Part shown: piece by piece, positions 1 through 4,990 of the stretch | Layout of the letters: each line of letters starts with the position of its first letter | How positions within the stretch are numbered: the first letter of the stretch is position 1 | NCBI GenBank assembly: GCA_002393095.1 | Contig: DGII01000163.1 | Coordinates: forward strand, 1-10,966 | Direction: 5' to 3' | DNA: 10,966 bases | From: Lachnospiraceae bacterium UBA3826 | Lineage (GTDB): Bacteria > Bacillota > Clostridia > Lachnospirales > Lachnospiraceae | The notes under the pieces: model-generated | Told to the model about the DNA's origin: nothing | The model's input: the letters and a program-made list of their open reading frames with translations, nothing else | Databases searched by the model: none | Program-made: the position numbers and the translations under genes

Positions 1-29
1 AGTAACTGTTTCATTGAAATAACGCTCAT
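1..29 (-). CDS. rpsB: 30S ribosomal protein S2, N-terminal fragment
   Basis: Only the first nine complete codons are inside the window; the gene runs off the left edge. They read MSVISMKQL, the characteristic start of bacterial ribosomal protein S2, a small-subunit protein needed for translation. The ATG at 29-27 is preceded by a strong ribosome binding site (GGAGGT on the minus strand, 36-41) about six bases upstream. Position also supports the call: in Bacillus subtilis rpsB lies directly downstream of the fla/che operon that ends with sigD and swrB, and the same order is kept here. A 136-base gap with its own likely promoter separates it from cheY, so it is probably transcribed independently of the motility genes, perhaps with some read-through. 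The fragment is short, but sequence and synteny agree. Confidence 0.87.
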
Positions 30-64
30 TTTCTTACCTCCGTTCGGTTAAGCTTCCGCAAATG

Positions 65-89
65 AAAAATCAGGCTTTGTCTCAAACCT
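65..89 (-). terminator. weak intrinsic-terminator-like hairpin in the rpsB leader
   Basis: Minus-strand AGGTTTG (89-83) pairs with CAAA and CCT (79-76 and 74-72), with one bulged G and a three-base AGA loop. The sequence GATTTTTC follows, giving five consecutive T (69-65). This has the shape of a Rho-independent terminator, but the stem is short, AU-rich and bulged. It lies downstream of the likely rpsB promoter, so it may end fla/che transcripts, attenuate rpsB, or be a chance structure. Confidence 0.35.
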
Positions 90-128
90 CACACCCCTAT
101 TCCGTATACATCCCACGGACACCGAGAG

Positions 129-157
129 GCTTTATCACATGCGTGTTTTCTAGTCAA
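129..157 (-). promoter_or_regulatory. putative sigma-A promoter for rpsB
   Basis: On the minus strand TTGACT (157-152) matches five of six bases of the -35 consensus. It is followed after 17 bases by TAAAGC (134-129), a weak -10 box. The overlapping GATAAA preceded by TG could be an extended -10, but at a short 15-base spacing. The element lies just after the cheY stop codon and about 100 bases before the rpsB start, where a housekeeping promoter for ribosomal genes is expected. The -35 is convincing and the -10 is not, so the call is moderate. Confidence 0.45.
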
Positions 158-165
158 CTTGTGTA

Positions 166-525
166 TTATACTACGTGCTTATTTATCACGTCAAGCATTT
201 CGTCTTTTTCTACGGGTTTTCTTATGAAATCAAGTGCTCCGAGCTTAAGTGCCTGCATAACCTTATTCTTCTGTCCGGCAGCACTTATCATGATAACCTT
301 AAGATCCGGATACTTGATCCTTATATTGGCAAGTGTCTCAAGCCCATCCATCACAGGCATTGTTATATCAAGCGTTACAAGATCAGGAGTTATGCTTTCC
401 AAAGCCGTAAGTGCTTCCTCGCCGTTAGATGCCTCACCTATTATCTCATGTCCCGCTCCCGTGAGTGCCGCAGTCAGTACCTTACGTATTATTCTCGAAT
501 CATCTACTATAAAAATCTTTGCCAT
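166..525 (-). CDS. cheY: CheY-type single-domain response regulator
   Basis: This 119-residue protein is a stand-alone receiver domain. The acidic pair D8-D9 sits in FIVDDS, the phospho-acceptor is D53 in TLDITMPVMDG, the switch residue is S81 in MISAAG, and the conserved lysine is K103 in RKP. The TLDITMP and SAAGQ wording closely resembles B. subtilis CheY. When phosphorylated by CheA, such a protein binds the flagellar switch and sets the direction or bias of rotation. I start it at the ATG at 525 because AGAGGA lies seven bases upstream and the protein then begins at the first beta strand (MAKIFIVDD). A longer reading from 603 would overlap the upstream gene and add residues unlike the family. 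It is the last gene of the operon, 25 bases after a CheX-type gene that is a likely phosphatase for it. Another CheY could exist elsewhere in the genome. Confidence 0.9.
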   Translation of the reverse strand: MAKIFIVDDSRIIRKVLTAALTGAGHEIIGEASNGEEALTALESITPDLVTLDITMPVMDGLETLANIRIKYPDLKVIMISAAGQKNKVMQALKLGALDFIRKPVEKDEMLDVINKHVV

Positions 526-550
526 AATCAGTCCTCTTTCCCCATAAGCT

Positions 551-1438
551 CTACAGTGTGTAGTCCCTGTCCAAAACAACCAGAAGATTAAGCTCTCTTT
601 CACAGATCACAACCGGCATCACAAGGATCGAATCACTTCGCATAGTTCCCGATTCTTCCTTTGCAACCGGTGCTAACATATCCATATCCACATCCCTGTT
701 GCTCATCTCGGTTGCCAAAAGTCCGTTCACACAGTTAATAAGCTCACACAGTGCATCAAGACAATCCTCCGCACATACCACGTTATCAGCTCCGGCGAAT
801 GCAATGGCTGCCTTCATCATGCCATCATCCAGATCGCCCGTAAGTGCTGTGGCTATCCTGTGATCCCCCGTCAGCTCCTGAAGCGAAAGCGCACTGTAAT
901 CATATGACTTAACTATCTTAGGCTTCCTTACATATACATGATTATCAAGAAGTCTTACAATAGTACGTATCATCACTCCGCATAACTTCTGTACAAGCTC
1001 CGGTCTGTCATATAAAAAGATCGGCATGATACGGTCTATACTGCAGCTTTTAAGCTCCTCCATATTCATGGGTGTGAGGTTGTTATCCTTCTGATAACTG
1101 ATAAGAGCGTTATCGAATTCCTCGGCAGACATAAGATCAAGGTCTATCACTGCCTGCATAAATGCAAGGAAAGCGTTGCCCTGAAGCACCAAAAGCCTGC
1201 TCACCTGTTCCTCATTAAGATATCCCTCGGAAATCGCAATATCGCCAAATCTCTTATCATATATAGCCTGAAGCTCATTGACCTCCTCAACCTGCTCTAT
1301 TGTCATAAACTTCTCGGATATGGCGATCACACCAAGTCTTACATATCTTTTTTCCTGTCCGGTATATATCTTATTAAGATCAGCCTGACTGAGTATATTC
1401 TTCTTAAGTAGATAATCAGCGAATATTCTGTCAAACAT
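551..1438 (-). CDS. CheX-like CheY-P phosphatase domain fused to MshEN-like tandem repeats
   Basis: This 295-residue protein has no signal peptide or membrane segment. Residues 5-28, 34-57 and 63-86 are 24-residue units separated by exactly five residues, and a degenerate fourth lies at about 92-116. The second and third units begin RLG and RFG and end in Q; the third also keeps the mid-motif glycine (G72). This is the layout described for MshEN/GspE-N domains, some of which bind cyclic di-GMP. Residues from about 140 to 295 resemble CheX/CheC, with one active-site motif D228-x3-E232-x2-N235. A single site is typical of CheX, whereas CheC has two. The likely role is dephosphorylation of CheY-P, perhaps controlled by a ligand at the repeats. 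The start is secure: AAGGAGGAT lies six to seven bases upstream. The CheX-like call is fairly firm; ligand binding is inferred from pattern. Confidence 0.72.
   Translation of the reverse strand: MFDRIFADYLLKKNILSQADLNKIYTGQEKRYVRLGVIAISEKFMTIEQVEEVNELQAIYDKRFGDIAISEGYLNEEQVSRLLVLQGNAFLAFMQAVIDLDLMSAEEFDNALISYQKDNNLTPMNMEELKSCSIDRIMPIFLYDRPELVQKLCGVMIRTIVRLLDNHVYVRKPKIVKSYDYSALSLQELTGDHRIATALTGDLDDGMMKAAIAFAGADNVVCAEDCLDALCELINCVNGLLATEMSNRDVDMDMLAPVAKEESGTMRSDSILVMPVVICERELNLLVVLDRDYTL
1091..1426 (-). repeat. protein-level tandem repeat: 24-residue motif with 5-residue spacers
   Basis: This stretch encodes residues 5-116 of the CheX-like protein. Units start at residues 5, 34, 63 and 92, a 29-residue period. 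Shared positions are R-L/F-G at 1-3 (units 2 and 3 only), hydrophobics at 6-7, 12 and 17, and Q at 24 (units 1-3; shifted by one in unit 4). Units 2 and 3 both contain the string IAISE followed by an aromatic and, a few residues on, EQV. Similarity is at protein rather than DNA level, so the duplication is old. Confidence 0.7.
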
Positions 1439-1469
1439 AAAGATCCTCCTTAATGTAGCGCACGTTCGT

Positions 1470-1487
1470 TGTAACTTACCTGTTACA
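1470..1487 (-). other. 6-bp hairpin spanning the stop codon of the MltG-like gene
   Basis: Minus-strand TGTAAC (1487-1482), loop AGGTAA (1481-1476) and GTTACA (1475-1470) form a perfect six-pair inverted repeat whose loop contains the TAA stop codon. No T run follows, so it is not an intrinsic terminator. It could be an RNA-processing or stability element or a chance palindrome. Confidence 0.3.
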
Positions 1488-2123
1488 GATTATCTTTGCT
1501 ATCTCTTCATTGCCGGCTCCCTTGGGGATCTCATGAGTTCCGGCAGCTATGATCCTGTCATATCCGTGTTGCATCAGCCATACGTCATATTCGTGAGCAT
1601 CGCTTACAAGTCCCGCTTCCTTAAGCTTACGTGCTACCGAATCTGACCCCATACCCTTCTCAACCGTTATGGTGATCATATCGGTATTTGCGGATGATAC
1701 GGCCTCTTTAGTGGGTTCTGGCGTAGGCTCCGGTGTAGGTTCGGGCGTAGGCTCCGGTGTGGGTTCGGGCGTGGGCTCCGGTGTCGCTTCGGGTGTCGCT
1801 TCGGGTGTCGCTTCCTCTGTAGGCTCTGCAGAACCTGCCTCTACATCCTTAGGTGCTTCCGCGTCACTTCCATCCTCTATGACCGTTACCTCTGCCGTAT
1901 TATCATCAGGCAGTATCTCTATCACCGCTCCTGTTGTCTTAGCCTCAAGATCTGTCAGAACGGAAGCCTCTGTCATACCCAGTTCTTTTGCTCTGGCGAT
2001 GACCTGCTCGTCGGTCATGGTCGCCTCTGCTTTTGTATTGTTGCCGAGTCCTGCGCAGATACATACCCCCGCAGCAACCATCAATCCTATTCCTATACCT
2101 CTAAGGTAGCTTTTAAGTCTCAT
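1476..2123 (-). CDS. membrane-anchored protein with TPEP stalk and MltG/YceG-like C-terminal domain
   Basis: This 215-residue protein has a basic N-terminus (MRLKSYLR) and a hydrophobic segment at about residues 9-27, which could be an anchor or an uncleaved signal. A predicted helical stretch lies at 36-60, an acidic linker at 80-105, and a Thr-Pro-Glu-Pro stalk at 106-137. The C-terminal domain at about 148-212 (ITITVEKGMGSDSVARKLKE... then AAGTHEIPKG) resembles the LysM-like subdomain that precedes the catalytic domain in the endolytic transglycosylase MltG/YceG. The catalytic domain is absent, so I do not expect murein cleavage; a peptidoglycan-binding or assembly-scaffold role outside the membrane is inferred. 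The ATG at 2123 has a modest GGGGCG site ten bases upstream and follows the previous gene by 18 bases. Cysteines at 21 and 23 do not form a good lipobox. The specific function is unknown. Confidence 0.72.
   Translation of the reverse strand: MRLKSYLRGIGIGLMVAAGVCICAGLGNNTKAEATMTDEQVIARAKELGMTEASVLTDLEAKTTGAVIEILPDDNTAEVTVIEDGSDAEAPKDVEAGSAEPTEEATPEATPEATPEPTPEPTPEPTPEPTPEPTPEPTKEAVSSANTDMITITVEKGMGSDSVARKLKEAGLVSDAHEYDVWLMQHGYDRIIAAGTHEIPKGAGNEEIAKIICNR
1713..1808 (-). repeat. 12-bp tandem repeat array encoding TPEA/TPEP units
   Basis: Eight in-frame 12-base units encode two TPEA and six TPEP tetrapeptides. The two TPEA units are identical (ACACCCGAAGCG). The TPEP units alternate between ACACCGGAGCCY and ACGCCNGAACCY, giving a 24-base higher-order period repeated three times. 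This shows the array grew by duplicating a two-unit block. Slippage here would change stalk length by four or eight residues without shifting the frame. Confidence 0.9.
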
Positions 2124-2141
2124 CTGTCTTACGCCCCGTCA

Positions 2142-3017
2142 TCATAAGTTGTTGAAAAGATCCAATACTAACTTCACCTCACCCACTCCGAGTCCAAGCT
2201 CCTTGGCAATGGCCATATTGGATTTTCCTTCTTTATGCAATGCCAGTATTCTGTCGTTATTATTGATACTGTTACTGTCTGAATCGAACATAAGCTCTAC
2301 GCTCTCATTCCCCATAGGCCCCGTAACGCCAGCTTCTTCCTTATGCTCCTTGGCTCTCCTGTGCGAAGTCTCCTTCTTAACCATAGACTCATCGGCTGTA
2401 CTCTCGATACTCTTAGTATCTACAACCTCCGGTGTAAGTGCCTCGAAATCATCCTTTACATCCTTAAGGACCTCAGCGGGAATCTCCACAAGCTCGTTAC
2501 TCTCGCTTGCAGGCTCGCTTTCATGGATAACGGTCTCCTTAACCTTATTTTGCGTTGTCACAGCCACAGGCTCCGGCGTAACAGCCGCTGTTCCGGATGC
2601 GGGTATCTGTTCGGACAGTCTCTTAACATCCTTCTGAAGCTGACCAAGCTCTGCTGCCGTATTTTTCACCTGACTGTGTTTATTGTCGATCATATCATAG
2701 AGGAATACCGCCTCCTCGTGATCCTTCTTGATCTGCTTGATGACTGTATCCGAATACTCGCCTACCGCCATCATCTTCTCATTGGTCAGTCTGTCCATAT
2801 AACGCTCAAGCTTATCCTTGCTATCGCTTATGGATAGCTTCGAAGCCTCGTCAATGCTCTCCTTGGCCTTACGGACCTCCTCGTCCACAATACTCTTTAT
2901 AGTCTCATCATCTATGCGAATCTCTTCGCTAAGTCCGTTACCGCCCTTATCCGGCACAAAAAAACTGATCGTAGCAAGCAGTGCTCCGATGACCAGTATG
3001 ATAATCTCCCACATCAT
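2142..3017 (-). CDS. SwrB-like membrane-anchored coiled-coil protein with C-terminal HTH-like motif
   Basis: This 291-residue protein starts MMWEIIILVIGALLATISFF, a single N-terminal membrane helix (about residues 3-21). A long charged, probably coiled-coil region follows (30-138), then a low-complexity linker rich in T, E, P and S (140-250). The C-terminal segment at 254-290 (RILALHKEGKSNMAIAKELG, then GVGEVKLVLDLF) looks like a helix-turn-helix. B. subtilis SwrB, encoded between sigD and rpsB, has as far as I recall the same plan: an N-terminal membrane helix, coiled coil and HTH-like tail. SwrB promotes flagellar basal body/export maturation. Homology is inferred from architecture and position, not from alignment. 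The ATG at 3017 has AAGGAG six bases upstream; the open frame continues up to 3203, but that part overlaps the preceding gene and is not credible. The gene ends in tandem TGA codons. Confidence 0.75.
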   Translation of the reverse strand: MMWEIIILVIGALLATISFFVPDKGGNGLSEEIRIDDETIKSIVDEEVRKAKESIDEASKLSISDSKDKLERYMDRLTNEKMMAVGEYSDTVIKQIKKDHEEAVFLYDMIDNKHSQVKNTAAELGQLQKDVKRLSEQIPASGTAAVTPEPVAVTTQNKVKETVIHESEPASESNELVEIPAEVLKDVKDDFEALTPEVVDTKSIESTADESMVKKETSHRRAKEHKEEAGVTGPMGNESVELMFDSDSNSINNNDRILALHKEGKSNMAIAKELGLGVGEVKLVLDLFNNL

Positions 3018-3033
3018 AACTAACTCCTTCTGC

Positions 3034-3351
3034 CTATATCTTAAGATCAAATCCCGTATATTTCGGAACAACCTTTCCGTCCGGATTCTTCTCTTCCTTT
3101 TTCTTGCGGTTACGTCCGCCGTCGCCTGAGTATTCGTTGCTGCCCTTGTCTCTGGAGTCGAATTGCTTCTGCCTGTTATTGGCATCCTCGCTCTCATTGA
3201 CATCTATCCTTTTGGCCTCTATCTGCTGGTCGAACTGGTTCTGGAAGTTGGTCTGATCCACATTGACCTTAACCTCCTGATTATGCCTGTAATTGTTCAG
3301 ATCATTGATGCCGGTCATGGCACTGTTGATCTCCACTATACCTAAAGCCAT
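3034..3351 (-). CDS. small hydrophilic protein of unknown function in the motility operon
   Basis: The product is 105 residues, very polar, rich in N, D, Q and K, with no membrane segment, signal peptide or cysteine. Visible segments are an N-terminal MALGIVEINSAM, an N/Q-rich middle (residues 20-45), and a C-terminal half with FDSRDKGSNEYSGDGGRNR, a lysine-rich stretch, and an ending in GFDLKI. I do not recognise a family. It is almost certainly translated: GGAGGA lies about six bases before the ATG, it starts 17 bases after fapA and ends 16 bases before the SwrB-like gene, and the spacing fits an operon. The glycine/charged motif and the ordered ending suggest conserved rather than random sequence. 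A partner or chaperone of the neighbouring flagellar proteins is a guess only. Confidence 0.7.
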   Translation of the reverse strand: MALGIVEINSAMTGINDLNNYRHNQEVKVNVDQTNFQNQFDQQIEAKRIDVNESEDANNRQKQFDSRDKGSNEYSGDGGRNRKKKEEKNPDGKVVPKYTGFDLKI

Positions 3352-3368
3352 GGCGCTCCTCCGTTTTC

Positions 3369-4961
3369 TTAATTCATACCGACGATCTTCACATCACCGC
3401 GTTCCTTCACGAATCTGCAATACTTGACCGGTTCCTTGATGATCTTTGATACATCACTTATGGCAATCTTAACCCCCGGATATACCGTGTCTTTAACTAC
3501 AACCTGAGATTTCTTCTCATCGGCAAGCAATGCCTTTATCTCTTCAAGCTCCTCATAGTAGGAATGCTGTTCTTTCTTCTTCTCTCTTACGATCCCTGCC
3601 AGCCCCTTGATATTCTCAATCTGCTCCGGTGACATGACCACTCCTGCCGCAAGCTTCTCCTTGGCTGCTTCCAAGATCGGAATCGCTCTTCCGATCGTCT
3701 TGTTATTATTGTCTATCTGCTCTTCGAGTTCCTTATGTCGTCTCTTGATCGTAGGACTTATACCTATCTCGACCACCGTATCGGTTCCCATATCCGAGCC
3801 GAGTATCTTGGCCTCTACAAGCGTAGTTGCCGCCACCTTTCCTCCGGATATGAACCCTCTCTTGCCTCCGACATGGACCTCTGTTCCTGCCAAAATCTGA
3901 CTGTGCATGATAGAGCCTGCTTCCACATATCCCGATGCTTCTACGGTGGAATTCTCTATGAACTGGGCTATCACATTGCCGCCAGCCTTGAGCACACCAC
4001 GGCTCATACCGTTCATTCCCCTTGCTATCGTTATATTGCCGCCGGCCTGTATCTCTGCGCCCTCAACGACTCCTCTTACCTCAACATTGCCCTTGGCCTT
4101 GATGGAGAAATTGGTGGCTACATTGCCGTTGACCTGTACATTACCTTCGTATTCGATATTGCCTGTAGCGGTATCAACATTCTCCACCTGCATAACATTA
4201 CTTACGAACACTCTTCCGTCAACCAGACTTACATGTCCGTCACAGGTAGAAAAAATCTCATTCTTATCTTCCGAAAGTCGGATATTGCGCCCGAATCTGA
4301 GTACTCTCTTGCGTACATCCCTGGGCTTGGTCTTCTCTCCGGTCACAGAGAACCCGTACTTGCCCTGTACCTCTCTGTGAAGTCTTGCCAGTAATTCGCC
4401 GTCCGATACATGATTGATGATATTAAGATTGAAGAAATCCACTGAACCGTCTTCCTTAAGAGTCGGTCTGGCCTTCAGATCTGTATTGAAGAAATACTCT
4501 ATCTCTGCGTCCTGCCCCTGAATCGGTTCTTTGCCTTCCGCAAGGATTATATCCGTAAAGTATTTCCTGTGAGCAATAAAATCTTTAATTGTATCTTCTT
4601 TGATACCAAATACAACGCCAAGATTCTTAAGGCTTGCCTTAATGTCGTCCTCTTCATTAAGACTGCCTTTGGCAGAGGGCGGGAAGAACCTTCCGATACA
4701 CTTCATATTCTCCTCGACAAGCTCAAGCTTTAGCTGCTCGCTGACAGGAAGTGTAGGATTAAGGTTAAGCTTGATCTCCTTCTCTTCATCCCTAAGATCA
4801 GCCACCGCCTTGCTGACTTCCGGCACTATAAATTCAATCTTTGAGAAATTCAGATAATCTATCAACTGCTCCAGATCTATGGGAGCTCCCCCATCGGTTG
4901 CAGGGAAAAGCTTAAGTCTGGCACCATCCTGTTCACATATCAACTGAAATCCGGCATCCAT
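3369..4961 (-). CDS. fapA: FapA family protein (DUF342), flagellar assembly protein A
   Basis: This 530-residue protein shows the typical FapA/DUF342 layout. The N-terminal region (1-215) ends with the FSVTGEKTKPRD segment characteristic of the family. A beta-solenoid core at about 265-400 contains short periodic strands with repeated glycine-asparagine turns (EGNVQVNGNV, KGNVEVRGVV, AGGNITIARG, AGGNVIAQFI). A basic/acidic coiled coil lies at about 403-490, followed by a short beta-rich C-terminus. It is cytoplasmic, with no signal peptide or membrane helix. FapA in Vibrio has been linked to flagellar assembly and polar localisation; in Firmicutes the role is poorly defined, but operon membership next to sigD supports a motility function. 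The ATG at 4961 follows GGGGGG by about six bases. The gap after sigD is 29 bases and contains a hairpin. Family assignment is firm, exact role is not. Confidence 0.88.
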   Translation of the reverse strand: MDAGFQLICEQDGARLKLFPATDGGAPIDLEQLIDYLNFSKIEFIVPEVSKAVADLRDEEKEIKLNLNPTLPVSEQLKLELVEENMKCIGRFFPPSAKGSLNEEDDIKASLKNLGVVFGIKEDTIKDFIAHRKYFTDIILAEGKEPIQGQDAEIEYFFNTDLKARPTLKEDGSVDFFNLNIINHVSDGELLARLHREVQGKYGFSVTGEKTKPRDVRKRVLRFGRNIRLSEDKNEIFSTCDGHVSLVDGRVFVSNVMQVENVDTATGNIEYEGNVQVNGNVATNFSIKAKGNVEVRGVVEGAEIQAGGNITIARGMNGMSRGVLKAGGNVIAQFIENSTVEASGYVEAGSIMHSQILAGTEVHVGGKRGFISGGKVAATTLVEAKILGSDMGTDTVVEIGISPTIKRRHKELEEQIDNNNKTIGRAIPILEAAKEKLAAGVVMSPEQIENIKGLAGIVREKKKEQHSYYEELEEIKALLADEKKSQVVVKDTVYPGVKIAISDVSKIIKEPVKYCRFVKERGDVKIVGMN

Positions 4962-4973
4962 TAAAACCCCCCG

Positions 4974-4989
4974 TTGCCGTCATCGGCAA
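4974..4989 (-). other. 6-bp hairpin between sigD and fapA
   Basis: Directly after the sigD stop codon the minus strand reads TTGCCG-ATGA-CGGCAA, a perfect six-pair stem with a four-base loop, followed by a G run rather than T. It is therefore not an intrinsic terminator. It sits just before the fapA ribosome binding site and could affect fapA translation or mRNA processing. The same bases contain GCCGATGA, similar to a sigma-D -10 box, with TACA 15 bases upstream (5006-5003). Confidence 0.4.
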
Positions 4990-4990
4990 A

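Larger units (their letters stand above)
30..165 (-). promoter_or_regulatory. cheY-rpsB intergenic region and rpsB 5' leader
   Basis: This is the only sizeable intergenic stretch in the window. In the minus-strand direction it holds a sigma-A-like promoter (157-129), a small hairpin with 5-bp arms TCCGT/ACGGA (119-115 with 105-101), a second hairpin followed by five T (89-65), and the rpsB ribosome binding site (41-36). If transcription starts just below the promoter, the leader is roughly 95 nt. Ribosomal-protein leaders are often autoregulated, but I recognise no named leader motif here, so regulation by S2 is only a possibility. No open reading frame of note lies in this gap. Confidence 0.6.

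Noticed and set aside
526..603. Longer start for cheY
   Set aside because: It would overlap the end of the CheX-like gene and add 26 residues before the normal first beta strand; the ATG at 525 has its own ribosome binding site.
2055..2063. Lipoprotein signal at cysteines 21 and 23 of the MltG-like protein
   Set aside because: The residues before each cysteine (valine, isoleucine) do not fit a lipobox, which needs a small residue at -1.
1669..2109. Plus-strand frame with a Gly-Val-Gly-Ser repeat
   Set aside because: It is the antisense reading of the TPEP repeat; no ribosome binding site or family resemblance.
3018..3203. Upstream extension of the SwrB-like reading frame by 62 residues
   Set aside because: It overlaps the 105-residue gene in another frame, is arginine-rich and unlike the rest, and a strong AAGGAG site precedes the ATG at 3017 directly before a membrane helix.
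3735..4394. Plus-strand frame opposite fapA
   Set aside because: It mirrors the repetitive solenoid codons of fapA and has no start signal or recognisable product.
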